Below, piece after piece: positions 17,936 through 26,732 of a stretch of 64,000 nucleotides of DNA. The notes under the pieces are model-generated. The model worked only from the letters and a program-made list of their open reading frames with translations, was not told the origin of the DNA and ran no database searches. Every line of letters starts with the position of its first letter. Position 1 is the first letter of the stretch. The stretch lies in the NCBI GenBank assembly GCA_019241525.1, contig JAFAWY010000140.1, positions 41,407 to 105,406 of the forward strand, read 5' to 3'. The position numbers and the translations under genes were made by a program. Origin of the DNA: Pseudonocardiales bacterium (GTDB lineage Bacteria; Actinomycetota; Actinomycetes; Mycobacteriales; Pseudonocardiaceae).

Positions 17936-18414
17936 TGGCGGGCGTCGCAGCGGCCCGCTACCGTCGGGGAGAAATGCCTTCCACGCCGCCACCATCGTGC
18001 ATGGTCATCCGCTGCGCCGATTGCCAAAGCGACGCGCAGCACCTGGTGCGCATAGACAGCGACGAGGGTGGCGGCTACGCGCCGGTTTGCGTTACTCATC
18101 AGGAGCGGATCGACCAGGGTGAACCGTGGCTGTGGGTGCCCTGGCACCGACTCAAGGGTGCCGGCTCCGACATGGCGGAAGGCTGCATCCTGATGGGTGA
18201 GGAGCTAGCCGGTTACGGTCTCGTCGTCGATACGGACGTCAGGATGAGCACGAGCCTGGTATTCGGCCCGGATCTCCTAGCGGGTCGCAAGACCACCACG
18301 CTGGCCATCGATGGTCGGCTGTTCGGCGACAACCAGCCCATTTCCCTGGAGCTGCTCTTGGACCCGGACACGGTGATACGTCTCAAAGAGGCACTGCGCT
18401 TTTTTAAACCATGA
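17935..18414 (+). CDS. hypothetical protein with a zinc-ribbon-like CxxC/CxxH pair
   Basis: Up to 159 aa from the overlapping ATG at 17935; internal starts at 17974 (after GGGGAG, spacing short) or 18001 are possible. CADC near residues 27-30 and CVTH near 52-55 could bind one zinc. The C-terminal half (TLAIDGRLFGDNQPISLELLLDPDTVIRLKEAL) looks like a compact beta/alpha domain. Function unknown. The last residues, FFKP and the stop, lie in the first copy of a threefold repeat, so the C-terminus may be newly formed or length-variable. Confidence 0.6.
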   Translation: MAGVAAARYRRGEMPSTPPPSCMVIRCADCQSDAQHLVRIDSDEGGGYAPVCVTHQERIDQGEPWLWVPWHRLKGAGSDMAEGCILMGEELAGYGLVVDTDVRMSTSLVFGPDLLAGRKTTTLAIDGRLFGDNQPISLELLLDPDTVIRLKEALRFFKP

Positions 18415-18454
18415 GGTTTTTTTAAACCATGAGGGCTTTTTCAAAACCATGAGG
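18400..18454 (+). repeat. three tandem copies of a T-tract plus AAACCATGAGG unit
   Basis: Copies at 18400-18416, 18417-18434 and 18437-18454 each consist of five to seven T, then AAACCATGAGG (third copy CAAAACCATGAGG). The first copy contains the stop codon of the upstream gene. T homopolymers of six and seven are rare in this GC-rich sequence and are candidates for slippage. Confidence 0.85.
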
Positions 18455-18512
18455 ACGTGAGTGTTTCTCAACTGCGAGGTTTTTCCGTTGATGAAATTGG
18501 TTCGGGGGTACC

Positions 18513-19445
18513 GTGCAGATCATCGTTAATGAGGTCTCTTTTCGCGTTGTGCACGAGGGTGAAGGACCTGCCGTGTTGCTGTTACATGGTTTCCCTGACT
18601 CCTCGGCGCTCTGGCGCCACCAGATCCCTGCGCTGACCACCGCCGGATACCAGGTGATAGCCCCCGATCAGCGGGGGTTCGGTGCCTCAGACCGCCCGGC
18701 AGACGTCGCCGCCTACCGGATGAAAGTGCTGGTTGGCGATGTGCTCGGCATTCTGGATGTGCTCGGCATCCAGCGGGTCAGCGTCGTCGGGCATGACTGC
18801 GGCGCAGCGGTGGGCTGGGCACTGGCTACGTTCGCGCCTCAGCGGGTCCAGCGGCTGGCGGCACTGTCGGTAGGCCATCCGGCAGCCTACTTCACCGACG
18901 CCATGACCCAGCGTGAGAAATCCTGGTACATGCTGCTTTTTCAGTTTGTGGGCATCGCTGAAGATGCCCTGCGGCGAGACGACTGGGCGCTGTTTCGGGC
19001 ATTGATGCGCGGGCAGGGAGATATCGACCGTTACCTTACCGATCTGGACCGCCCCGGCGCGTTGACCGCCGCGTTGAATTGGTATCGCGCCAACGTGCCG
19101 GCCGACGTCTTCGTCCAACTCGCTCCGCGTTCGTTACCCCCGGTGCAGTGTCCTGTGTTGGGGGTGTGGTCCGACGGTGACCAGCATTGCGGTGAAATCC
19201 AGATGCAGGCGTCTGAACACCATGTTGCCGGCCCGTGGCAGTACGTGCGGATTGAGGGCGCCAGCCACTGGATCCCACTGGACGCCCCCGACACCCTCAC
19301 CACGTTGCTCCTCGACTTCCTGTCTCCTGTACGTAGCCGCAGTCTGGATGCAGACTGCGGCAGTGGGGACCTGAAAGAGGGGTCAGCAGACGGGGGCAGT
19401 GAGTGCGGTCACCTTGGGGTGGGGCCGGGACCTACTCATCGGTAA
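18513..19445 (+). CDS. alpha/beta hydrolase, epoxide-hydrolase-like, with an aberrant C-terminal tail
   Basis: 310 aa. HGFPDSS near residue 26 is the oxyanion/HGxP motif. The nucleophile elbow VGHDCGAA has aspartate in the nucleophile position, as in epoxide hydrolases and haloalkane dehalogenases. The catalytic histidine is in ASHWIPLDAP near residue 250. The fold should finish near LLLDFLS (about residue 270). The following 40-odd residues are Gly/Ser/Asp-rich and read through a perfect hairpin at 19336-19361, so a frameshift or lost stop near the end is likely; a TAG in another frame lies at about 19334-19336. The start is GTG 18513 after a weak GGGGGT. Confidence 0.8.
   Translation: MQIIVNEVSFRVVHEGEGPAVLLLHGFPDSSALWRHQIPALTTAGYQVIAPDQRGFGASDRPADVAAYRMKVLVGDVLGILDVLGIQRVSVVGHDCGAAVGWALATFAPQRVQRLAALSVGHPAAYFTDAMTQREKSWYMLLFQFVGIAEDALRRDDWALFRALMRGQGDIDRYLTDLDRPGALTAALNWYRANVPADVFVQLAPRSLPPVQCPVLGVWSDGDQHCGEIQMQASEHHVAGPWQYVRIEGASHWIPLDAPDTLTTLLLDFLSPVRSRSLDADCGSGDLKEGSADGGSECGHLGVGPGPTHR
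19336..19361 (+). terminator. terminator-like hairpin overlapping the hydrolase tail
   Basis: Arms GCCGCAGTCT (19336-19345) and AGACTGCGGC (19352-19361) are perfectly complementary over 10 bp with a 6-nt loop. There is no U-tract, as is usual in actinobacteria. It is placed between the catalytic part of the hydrolase and the etfB promoter, where a terminator would be expected. Confidence 0.6.
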
Positions 19446-19448
19446 CAT
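19443..19448 (+). promoter_or_regulatory. candidate -10 box for leaderless etfB
   Basis: TAACAT ends 7 nt before the etfB ATG at 19456 and no ribosome binding site is present, consistent with a leaderless transcript. Confidence 0.45.
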
Positions 19449-19455
19449 TGGTGCC

Positions 19456-20238
19456 ATGAACATCGTGGTTCTGATCAAGCAGGTGCCGGACACCTGGTCT
19501 GAGCGCAAGCTGACCGATTCTGACCACACTCTGGATCGCGCCTCGGCGGACGTCGTGCTGGATGAGATCAACGAGCGCGCGGTCGAGGAAGCTCTCAAGA
19601 TCAAAGAGGCTGAGGGCGGTGAGGTCACCGTCGTCACGATGGGTCCGTCCCGTGCCAGCGAGGCCATCCGCAAGGCGTTGTCGATGGGTGCAGATTCCGC
19701 GGTACATCTCACCGACGAGGGCCTGCACGGATCTTGCGCGGTGCAGACTGCCAAGGCGCTGGCCAAGGTCATCGGCACGGTGGGCGATGTCGATCTCATC
19801 ATCGCCGGTAACGAAGCCACCGATGGAACCATGGGAGCCATCCCGGCGATGGTCGCCGATCTCCTCGGCCTGCCCGAGCTGACCCATGCCCGCAAGGTCA
19901 CCCTTGAGGGACGGACCGTGACCATCGAGCGGGACACCCCAGATGGGGTCACCGTGCTGCAGGCCGACCTGCCCGCCGTGGTCAGCGTGAACGAGAAGAT
20001 CAACGAGCCGCGGTACCCGTCGTTCAAGGGCATCATGGCGGCTAAGAAGAAGCCGGTGCGTACTGTTTCCCTGGCTGATGTGGGGATAGCGGCTAGCGAT
20101 GTCGGCCTTACCGCGGCCACGTCGGCAGTGATCGAGTCCGCGCCGCGCCCGCCGCGGTCAGCCGGGCAGGTCGTCACCGACGAGGGAGACGCAGCCGACC
20201 AGCTGGTCCAGTACCTCGTCGGGCAAAAGCTGATCTGA
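19456..20238 (+). CDS. etfB: electron transfer flavoprotein beta subunit
   Basis: 260 aa, the normal length. It begins NIVVLIKQVPDTW; the AMP-binding segment is around VDLIIAGNEATDGTMGAIPAMVADLLG near residue 115-140, and PRYPSFKGIMAAKKKP is the conserved loop near 190. It forms the alpha/beta heterodimer that takes electrons from acyl-CoA dehydrogenases (one is encoded at 61966-63162) to ETF:quinone oxidoreductase. Start ATG 19456, probably leaderless. Followed by etfA after 32 bp, as Rv3029c-Rv3028c. Confidence 0.95.
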   Translation: MNIVVLIKQVPDTWSERKLTDSDHTLDRASADVVLDEINERAVEEALKIKEAEGGEVTVVTMGPSRASEAIRKALSMGADSAVHLTDEGLHGSCAVQTAKALAKVIGTVGDVDLIIAGNEATDGTMGAIPAMVADLLGLPELTHARKVTLEGRTVTIERDTPDGVTVLQADLPAVVSVNEKINEPRYPSFKGIMAAKKKPVRTVSLADVGIAASDVGLTAATSAVIESAPRPPRSAGQVVTDEGDAADQLVQYLVGQKLI

Positions 20239-20270
20239 CCCACGCTGCGTTGTGCGACAGGAGAACCATC

Positions 20271-21227
20271 ATGGCTGAGGTCCTGGTCCTCGTCGAACAT
20301 TCCGGCGGCGAGGTCAAGAAGGTCACCAACGAACTGCTCACGGCTGCCGCCAGACTGGGAGAGCCGGCAGCGGTAGTCGTCGCCGCGCCGGGTACCGCGG
20401 GTAAGGTAGCCGACCGGCTGGCCGCCTACGGCGCGGCCAAGATCTACGTCGCCGAGTCCGACGAGATCGGCCAGTACCTCACTGCGCCCTCGGTGGGAGT
20501 GCTCGCGGAGCTAGTTGCATCGGTGCAGCCCGCTGCGGTTCTTATCGCCGGCTCGCCGGATGGCAAGGAGATCGCCGGCAAGCTCGCCGTGCGCACCGGG
20601 TCGGGTCTGCTGTCTGACGTCGTCGACATCGCCGAGGACGGTACCGCCACGCACTCGGTGTTCGGCGGTTCCTCCCTCGCCAAGTCCAGAGCCACCACGC
20701 CGGTCGCGGTGATCACCGTCCGCGCCGGGGCCATCGAGCCGGTCTGCTCGCCGGGCGCGGCGGTCGAGCATGTCATCGAGGTCCCCGCAGTGAGCGCCAC
20801 CACAGCGAAGATCATCGAGCGCCGACCCGTAGAGAGCGGAAACCGCCCCGAGCTCACCGAAGCCAGCGTGGTAGTCGCCGGCGGTCGCGGCGTCGGTTCG
20901 GCAGACAACTTCGGCATCGTCGAAAAGCTCGCTGACTCGCTCGGTGCCGCGGTGGGGGCCTCCCGTGCGGCGGTCGACTCCGGCTATTACCCGCACCAGT
21001 TCCAGATCGGGCAAACCGGCAAGACGGTCTCCCCGCAACTCTATGTGGCGCTCGGCATCTCCGGGGCGATCCAGCACCGGGCCGGGATGCAGACGTCCAA
21101 AACCATCATTGCGATCAACAAGGACCCGGAGGCACCGATCTTCGAGATCGCTGACTTCGGTGTGGTGGGTGACCTGTTCACCATCGCCCCGCAACTTACC
21201 GAGGCGGTCAGCAAGCGGAAGGGATGA
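20271..21227 (+). CDS. etfA: electron transfer flavoprotein alpha subunit
   Basis: 318 aa. The N-terminal half is variable; the C-terminal FAD domain shows [13 protein letters not shown] near residue 205, then [41 protein letters not shown] and [25 protein letters not shown], which hold the adenosine and isoalloxazine contacts. Partner of EtfB. The ATG at 20271 has ACAGGAG 5-6 nt upstream, so this second gene uses a leadered start, unlike etfB. Confidence 0.95.
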   Translation: MAEVLVLVEHSGGEVKKVTNELLTAAARLGEPAAVVVAAPGTAGKVADRLAAYGAAKIYVAESDEIGQYLTAPSVGVLAELVASVQPAAVLIAGSPDGKEIAGKLAVRTGSGLLSDVVDIAEDGTATHSVFGGSSLAKSRATTPVAVITVRAGAIEPVCSPGAAVEHVIEVPAVSATTAKIIERRPVESGNRPELTEASVVVAGGRGVGSADNFGIVEKLADSLGAAVGASRAAVDSGYYPHQFQIGQTGKTVSPQLYVALGISGAIQHRAGMQTSKTIIAINKDPEAPIFEIADFGVVGDLFTIAPQLTEAVSKRKG

Positions 21228-21281
21228 CGGCGCCCGCCAGTCGAGCGCGCCATATCGAGGCGCGCCCGTCACCGCCACCAG

Positions 21282-22154
21282 TCAGCCGATGCTGGCAAGT
21301 CTGGGCAGCACCCGCTGGATGAGCTGCTCAGTGAAGTCGACCGGGTGCCGATCGGGCATAACCTGCACCTCGGTGACCCCCAGCGCCGCGTACTGCTCCA
21401 CGTCGGCGAGCACGGCGTCAGTCTCGGTAAGCACCGGCGGCCCGCTCAGCACCACGGTTTTCTGGATGGTCTCGTAATCCCGGCTCTCGGTGGTGCAGTG
21501 GGCCCGCAGCACGTCGAGCTTGTGGCGCACATCGGCCGGGCTGGAGCCGAACAGGTTGCAGGCGTCCGCATAGCGAGCCACCAAGCGAAGCGTTCTCTTC
21601 TCGCCACCGCCGCCAATCAAGATCGGGGGCCGGGGGCGGCTCAGTGGCGGCGGCACGCACAGCGTCTCGGTCAGCTGGTAGTGCCGCCCGTTGAAGGGAC
21701 CGTTGTCGTCGCTCCACATCTGCAGGCAGATCTGCAGGGTCTCCTCCAGCCGCTCGAAACGTTCCGCGACCGGCACGACCGGCACGCCGAGACCGCGCTG
21801 CTCCCGCTCGTACCAGGACGCGCCGATACCCAACCGGGCGCGGCCCCCGGACAGCACGTCGAGGGTGGTGACGAGCTTGGCGAGCAGGCCGGGATAGCGG
21901 TACATGACGCCGGTGACCAGCAAGCCCAGCGTCATCTGGGCGGTCTTCACGGCCACGTACCCCAGCGTGGTGTAGCCCTCCAGCATGGGTTCCGCCGCGC
22001 TGGCCACCTGCTCCATCTGGAAGAAGTGATCCATGACGGTAAAGGAAGAGACGCCACCCTGCTCGGCTAGGTACGCGGTGTGCGCCAGAGTCGGCGCGAT
22101 CGTGGCGGGATCGGCCGGCGTCGAGTAGTTCCAGTAATGCAGGCCCACTTTCAC
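21282..22154 (-). CDS. LLM-class (probably F420-dependent) oxidoreductase
   Basis: 290 aa from GTG 22154, which has GGAGGA 6 nt upstream; an ATG at 22184 would add ten residues. The bacterial luciferase-like barrel is evident from FTVMDHFFQM, MTLGLLVTGVMYRYPGLLAKLVTTLDVLSGGRARLGIGASWYEREQ and PPILIGGGGEKRTLRLVARYADACNLF. The pattern DVLSGGRxxLGIGAxW is typical of F420-dependent members (TIGR03560 type). Substrate unknown. Convergent with etfA, divergent from the acyltransferase pair. Confidence 0.88.
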   Translation of the reverse strand: MKVGLHYWNYSTPADPATIAPTLAHTAYLAEQGGVSSFTVMDHFFQMEQVASAAEPMLEGYTTLGYVAVKTAQMTLGLLVTGVMYRYPGLLAKLVTTLDVLSGGRARLGIGASWYEREQRGLGVPVVPVAERFERLEETLQICLQMWSDDNGPFNGRHYQLTETLCVPPPLSRPRPPILIGGGGEKRTLRLVARYADACNLFGSSPADVRHKLDVLRAHCTTESRDYETIQKTVVLSGPPVLTETDAVLADVEQYAALGVTEVQVMPDRHPVDFTEQLIQRVLPRLASIG

Positions 22155-22293
22155 TGCATTCCTCCACCCCAGCGCCATCCGCAATCAGCCTATCGGCCAA
22201 CAGACCTGCAGCGGGTGGTTATTCACCGACAATCCACCGCACGGCTACGGCGGTGTCGTTCGCCTAACGTGCTAAGCCGATATACCCAGCGCT

Positions 22294-23097
22294 ATGAGGA
22301 TCCCGTCGCTGTCAGTGAGCACCTCTACTTCCGTAGGTTCCGCGCACTACACGCTGCTGGTAGCCCAGCAGCAGGCCGATGTCCGCGCCGCGCAGCAGCT
22401 GCGTTACCGCGTGTTCGCCGGCGAAATGGGTGCAGTGCTGCGCACTGCCGAAGCTGGTCTCGATATTGATAATTTCGATGACTACTGCGATCACCTGGTG
22501 GTGCGGGACGACTGCACCGGTGAGATTGTCGGCACCTACCGGATGCTGTCGCCCGAGGGCGCCCGGCTCGCCGGTGGGCTGTACTGCGAGACGGAGTTCC
22601 CGATTCCCTCGCTGCGGAGCCTGCGCGAGTCCCTGGTGGAAACCGGCCGCTCGTGCGTGCACCCGGACCACCGCACCGGGGCTGTGGTCAACCTGATCTG
22701 GGCCGGCATCGCGCGCTACCTACTCCTCACCGGTTACCGCTGGTTGGTGGGGTGTGCGTCAGTGCCGCTGCGTAGTCCAGGGTTCGCGGATGGCGCGCTC
22801 GCTTCGAGTGTTTGGGACACCGTACGGACCCGCCACCTTGCGCCCGAGCAGTACCGGGTACTACCGCGGCTGCCGTGGCGTGCCGACTTGGCCCCCCGGC
22901 CCGTGCGTGCCAGCATGCCACCGCTGCTGCGCGGATATCTGCGGTTGGGTGCGTGGGTGTGCGGGCCACCGGCCCACGATCGTGACTTCGGAGTGGCCGA
23001 CTTCCTGGTGCTGCTGTCGCTGGACCGGGTGGATCCCCGGTACCTACGTCATTTTCTGGGGGACTCCGCTAGCCCGGCTACCGGCACCACGCCATGA
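22294..23097 (+). CDS. OlsB-like GNAT N-acyltransferase
   Basis: 267 aa. The segment ADVRAAQQLRYRVFAGEMGA, then DDYCDHLVVRD and GEIVGTYRML, matches the hemolysin-like/OlsB branch of the acyltransferase superfamily (long-chain N-acyltransferases). ETGRSCVHPDHRTG is the conserved central block. OlsB adds a 3-hydroxyacyl chain to ornithine; together with the downstream plsC-type gene this is the two-step ornithine lipid arrangement. The M. tuberculosis counterparts (Rv3027c/Rv3026c) have the same order. The substrate is inferred, not shown. The stop overlaps the next start (ATGA). Confidence 0.8.
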   Translation: MRIPSLSVSTSTSVGSAHYTLLVAQQQADVRAAQQLRYRVFAGEMGAVLRTAEAGLDIDNFDDYCDHLVVRDDCTGEIVGTYRMLSPEGARLAGGLYCETEFPIPSLRSLRESLVETGRSCVHPDHRTGAVVNLIWAGIARYLLLTGYRWLVGCASVPLRSPGFADGALASSVWDTVRTRHLAPEQYRVLPRLPWRADLAPRPVRASMPPLLRGYLRLGAWVCGPPAHDRDFGVADFLVLLSLDRVDPRYLRHFLGDSASPATGTTP

Positions 23098-23987
23098 ACC
23101 GAGCGCATCCGTGGATGCCGGTGTCGCCCTGCGGGCAGGGGTGCCTGCCCGCAGCCGATTCGGTGCCTACCGTCACGCGTATACGCCAGGTGCTGCGACT
23201 ACTGGCTACCGCAGCGTTGTTGGTGGCTGGCGCACTGCTGGTGGCGCTGCAGCCAATGCTTCGTCCCAGGCAGCAGGAGCAGACGCTGCGAACCTGGTAC
23301 CGGACGCTGCTGCGGGTGTTGCATATCCAGCTGGAGGTCACCGGTGGCGACCGGTTCGCCCACCCAGGAGTCGCAATCCTGGTAGTCAGCAATCACACCT
23401 CCTGGCTCGATCAGATTGCGCTGGGCGCGGTGCAGCCGCTACGCATGGTGGCCAAGAAGGAGGTCGGCCGGTGGCCTGTGGTTGGCCCGCTGGCTCGCCG
23501 GTTGGGCACAATTTTCGTGGACCGGGAGCGCCTGTCAGCGCTGCCGGGCATGGTCGACGCTATTACTCGTGCGCTTGCTGAGGGCGCCGCCGTCGGGGCC
23601 TTTCCAGAGGGCACCACCTGGTGTGGCCTGTCCAGCGGTCGCTTCAGGCCGGCGGTTTTCCAAGCTGCTGTCGACACGGCAACCCCCGTGCGGCCGGTGG
23701 CGTTGCGTTACCGCTTGGCCGGGAGCGGACCGACCACTGTGGCGTCCTTCGTCGGGACCGCCGGCCTGTGCGAGACCTTGATTCGGGTGTGCGGTGCGCG
23801 TGGCTTGGTAATTGAGGTACACCTCCTACCGTTTCTCCGCGCCGCCTGCACCACCCGCCGCACCTTGGCCAGCCGCGCCGAGATCGCCGTCACGGCCCTC
23901 AACAGTGCTTCTGGAACAGGCCCGACCGACCCGCAGCCTGCCTGGGGCAGCCTGTCCCCACAGCACAGTCACGGTGGGTGCAGTTAG
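23094..23987 (+). CDS. PlsC/OlsA-like 1-acyl-sn-glycerol-3-phosphate acyltransferase family protein
   Basis: 297 aa. A hydrophobic segment at about residues 34-52 anchors it. The acyltransferase motifs are NHTSWLD (HX4D) near residue 100, a FVDRERL block, and FPEGTTW near 165. Either lysophosphatidate or lyso-ornithine lipid could be the acceptor; coupling to the OlsB-like gene by a 4-bp overlap favours the second. A 27-residue Cys/Pro-rich N-terminal stretch precedes the membrane segment, so an internal start such as VPTVTRIRQ is possible. Ends 13 bp before iscS. Confidence 0.85.
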   Translation: MNRAHPWMPVSPCGQGCLPAADSVPTVTRIRQVLRLLATAALLVAGALLVALQPMLRPRQQEQTLRTWYRTLLRVLHIQLEVTGGDRFAHPGVAILVVSNHTSWLDQIALGAVQPLRMVAKKEVGRWPVVGPLARRLGTIFVDRERLSALPGMVDAITRALAEGAAVGAFPEGTTWCGLSSGRFRPAVFQAAVDTATPVRPVALRYRLAGSGPTTVASFVGTAGLCETLIRVCGARGLVIEVHLLPFLRAACTTRRTLASRAEIAVTALNSASGTGPTDPQPAWGSLSPQHSHGGCS

Positions 23988-24000
23988 GCTGGTACCCGCG

Positions 24001-25203
24001 ATGGCCTACCTTGATCATGCTGCCACCACGCCTATGCTGCCGGAGGCGGTGGCGGCGATGAGCGAGGCGTTGTCCACCTTGGGCAATGCCTCGTCGTTAC
24101 ATGGGTCGGGGCGCCGCGCTCGTCGCACCGTCGAGGAGTGCAGAGAAGGCATCGCCGAGGCGCTGGGGGCCCGCCCGTCAGAAGTGGTGTTTACCGGAGG
24201 TGGCACCGAGGGGGACAACCTCGCCGTCAAGGGGTTGTTCTGGCAGCGGCGTGCCGCGGACCCGCGGCGCATCCGGGTACTGGCGTCCAGCGTGGAGCAC
24301 CATGCTGTGCTCGACGCCGTCTCCTGGCTCGCCGATCACGAAGGCGCGCAGGTGGACTGGCTCGAGGTCGACGGTTACGGCCGGGTTCATCCCGACACGC
24401 TGCGCGCTGCGCTGGCCCGCGATCCGGAGTCGGCAGCTCTGGTGACCGTGATGTGGGCGAACAACGAGGTAGGCACCGTCGCACCCATCCACGAACTGGC
24501 CGAGGTCGCGACCAGCTACGGGGTGCCGCTGCACACCGATGCAGTCCAGGCAGTCGGCCAGCTACCGGTACATTTCGGCACTTCCGGCGCCGCGGCGCTG
24601 ACCCTGACCGGGCACAAGCTAGGCGGACCTTACGGTGCCGGGGCGCTGTTACTGGGCCGCGAGGTCACCCTCACCCCGCTGCTGCACGGCGGCGGCCAGG
24701 AGCGCGATGTTCGATCCGGGACTCTGGACGTTCCGTCAATCGTCGGGTTGGCCACCGCGATCCGCCACTCGGTCCAGACCCTGCCAGAGACCGCGATTGC
24801 CGTCACCAAGCTCCGTGATCAGCTGGTGGACGGCATCATGTCCCGGGTTGCCGATGCGGTGCTCAACGGCGATCCGGGTGACGGCCTGATCGATGACGGT
24901 CCCTCGCGGTTGCCGGGCAACGCTCACCTCACCTTCCCCGGTTGTGAGGGTGAGTCACTGCTGATGCTTCTCGACGCTCGCGAGATCCAGTGCTCCACTG
25001 GTGCCGCCTGCACCGCCGGGGTGGCGCAGCCGTCGCACGTGTTGCTGGCGATGGGTGTCTCAACTGCCGCGGCGCGGGCTTCGCTGCGCTTCTCCCTGGG
25101 ACGCACCACGACGGCTGCGGACGTGGCCGATGTGCTTGACGCTATCGAGCCGGTGGTCGCCCGGTCCCGTAGCGCAGCAACGAGGCGGGCGAGGGTGCTG
25201 TGA
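24001..25203 (+). CDS. iscS: cysteine desulfurase (IscS/NifS)
   Basis: 400 aa PLP enzyme providing sulfur for tRNA thiolation and probably Fe-S clusters. It opens [26 protein letters not shown] near residue 100 binds [16 protein letters not shown] holds the Schiff-base lysine K206; the loop [10 protein letters not shown] holds the catalytic cysteine C337. Its neighbour mnmA is the sulfur acceptor pathway, and the 4-bp overlap (GTGA) couples them. TAGGCT ends 10 nt before the ATG and there is no Shine-Dalgarno, so the start may be leaderless. The longer frame from 23812 is antisense-free but overlaps plsC and lacks homology. Confidence 0.94.
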   Translation: MAYLDHAATTPMLPEAVAAMSEALSTLGNASSLHGSGRRARRTVEECREGIAEALGARPSEVVFTGGGTEGDNLAVKGLFWQRRAADPRRIRVLASSVEHHAVLDAVSWLADHEGAQVDWLEVDGYGRVHPDTLRAALARDPESAALVTVMWANNEVGTVAPIHELAEVATSYGVPLHTDAVQAVGQLPVHFGTSGAAALTLTGHKLGGPYGAGALLLGREVTLTPLLHGGGQERDVRSGTLDVPSIVGLATAIRHSVQTLPETAIAVTKLRDQLVDGIMSRVADAVLNGDPGDGLIDDGPSRLPGNAHLTFPGCEGESLLMLLDAREIQCSTGAACTAGVAQPSHVLLAMGVSTAAARASLRFSLGRTTTAADVADVLDAIEPVVARSRSAATRRARVL

Positions 25204-26273
25204 GGGTCCTGGCAGCGATGAGCGGCGGAGTGGACTCCTCGGTAGCTGCTGCTCGCGCGGTCGATGCCGGACATGATGTCGTGGGTGTCCACCTCGCACT
25301 GTCGGCCCAGCCCGGGACGTTGCGCACCGGCACCCGCGGCTGCTGCACCAAGGAGGATGCCGCCGACGCGCGTCGAGTTGCCGACATCATCGATATCCCG
25401 TTTTACGTATGGGACTTCGCAGACGAGTTCAGCGCTGCCGTGGTGGACGACTTCGTGGCGGAGTACGCCGCCGGGCGCACCCCCAATCCATGCCTGCGCT
25501 GCAACGAGAAGATCAAGTTTACCGCGCTGCTGGACCGGGCCTGTGCGCTTGGTTTCGACGCGGTGTGCACCGGTCACTACGCACGCCTGGCCGGTGGCGT
25601 GCTGCGCCGTGCCGTGGACGTGGGCAAGGATCAGTCCTACGTGCTGGCTGGCCTCACCGCCGACCAGCTGGCCCATGCCCTGTTCCCGGTCGGTGACACG
25701 CCCAAAGCCGGCATCCGGGCCGAGGCGACTCGCCGCGGCCTCGCCGTAGCCGACAAGCCGGACAGCCACGACATCTGCTTCATTCCCTCCGGTGACACCC
25801 GAGCCTTCCTCGCGCAGCGGTTAGGGTCCCGGCCTGGTGAGTTGGTTGATGAACAGACCGGTGAAGTGTTGGGAAGCCACCACGGCGTGCACGGCTTCAC
25901 CATCGGCCAGCGCCGTGGTCTCGGATTGCAGCACCCAGCACCTGATGGTCGGCCCCGGTTCGTGGTCGCGCTGGAACCGGTGACCGGCACCGTGCGGGTG
26001 GGGTCCGCACAGCACTTGGACGTTCGTGTCGTCGAAGCCGAGCGGCCGGTGTGGCCCAACGGAGTGCCAGACGGACCCATCGAATGCATCGCGCAGGTCC
26101 GCGCGCACGGCGGCTGCGCCAGCGCCGTCGCGGAGGCGGTCCACAACGGCGTGCTGGTGCAGTTGAGGCAACCGCTGCGCGGAGTGGCCCCAGGTCAGGC
26201 TGTCGCTTTCTACCGTCCGGACCCGGGCGGCGACATCGTCCTGGGTAGCGCCACCATCACCACAACCCGATAA
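25200..26273 (+). CDS. mnmA: tRNA-specific 2-thiouridylase MnmA
   Basis: 357 aa. Adenylates and thiolates U34 of Glu, Gln and Lys tRNAs using sulfur from the upstream desulfurase. The PP-loop SGGVDSS is at residues 8-14; [12 protein letters not shown] near residue 97 holds the first catalytic cysteine and [14 protein letters not shown] the second; [10 protein letters not shown] follows. Length is normal. The GTG start overlaps the iscS TGA. Confidence 0.95.
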   Translation: MRVLAAMSGGVDSSVAAARAVDAGHDVVGVHLALSAQPGTLRTGTRGCCTKEDAADARRVADIIDIPFYVWDFADEFSAAVVDDFVAEYAAGRTPNPCLRCNEKIKFTALLDRACALGFDAVCTGHYARLAGGVLRRAVDVGKDQSYVLAGLTADQLAHALFPVGDTPKAGIRAEATRRGLAVADKPDSHDICFIPSGDTRAFLAQRLGSRPGELVDEQTGEVLGSHHGVHGFTIGQRRGLGLQHPAPDGRPRFVVALEPVTGTVRVGSAQHLDVRVVEAERPVWPNGVPDGPIECIAQVRAHGGCASAVAEAVHNGVLVQLRQPLRGVAPGQAVAFYRPDPGGDIVLGSATITTTR

Positions 26274-26294
26274 CCCCCGCCGAGATTCGCGACT

Positions 26295-26546
26295 TTAGAG
26301 ACCGCGGCTGCTGCCTCCTGAGACGCCGCGGCTGCCGTTACTGGTTGAGCCGTCGGTGCCGTTGCCAGGGCTACCAAGAACTTTGTCGAGGAGCGGAATG
26401 TGGACCGTAAGCCCGTCGAGCAGGTTCTTGCCGCCGCCGTTCTGACCCCCGTCGCCGGCTCGGGTGAATGTCGACAAGACGGTGCGGGCGGGCAGCAGTT
26501 CCGCCTGCTGAGCGGTGAACTGGGCGTCGCTGCGTGTGCTAGGCAT
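26295..26546 (-). CDS. small Gly/Ser-rich hypothetical peptide, 83 aa
   Basis: Not assigned. The ATG at 26546 has a very strong AGGAGGA 5 nt upstream, which makes expression likely. Residues 1-30 (QFTAQQAELLPARTVLSTFT) are compact. The middle has LLDGLTVHIPLLDKVLG, and the last 20 or more residues are Gly/Ser/Asn-rich with no stable fold expected. The short size, ELLPART-like head and flexible tail resemble actinobacterial small peptides of unknown role; a ribosomally made modified-peptide precursor is possible, but no modification enzyme is adjacent. Convergent with mnmA and divergent from the MetE-like gene. Confidence 0.6.
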   Translation of the reverse strand: MPSTRSDAQFTAQQAELLPARTVLSTFTRAGDGGQNGGGKNLLDGLTVHIPLLDKVLGSPGNGTDGSTSNGSRGVSGGSSRGL

Positions 26547-26686
26547 CGATTCCTCCTAGGAAATGCGGCCCGGGCACGGGCCGGAAGATGCCTACCCACC
26601 GTGCCCAGCGGTGATGGTCCGAGCAATTAGTAGTTGCACGTAAGTCGTTGCCGGCGCACCACGTAGTGGTTACCGAGTCCTCGATG

Positions 26687-26732
26687 GACGTTCCTGATCG
26701 ACATTCCAGAGTGATAGACATTCCGGGGTGAC
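26687..26732 (+). repeat. short direct repeats before the MetE-like gene
   Basis: GACGTTCC (26687) and GACATTCC (26700 and 26717) recur at 13- and 17-bp spacing. The last two continue as ACATTCCAGAGTGA and ACATTCCGGGGTGA, the second including the GTG start. They may be regulator half-sites or a small duplication. Confidence 0.35.
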
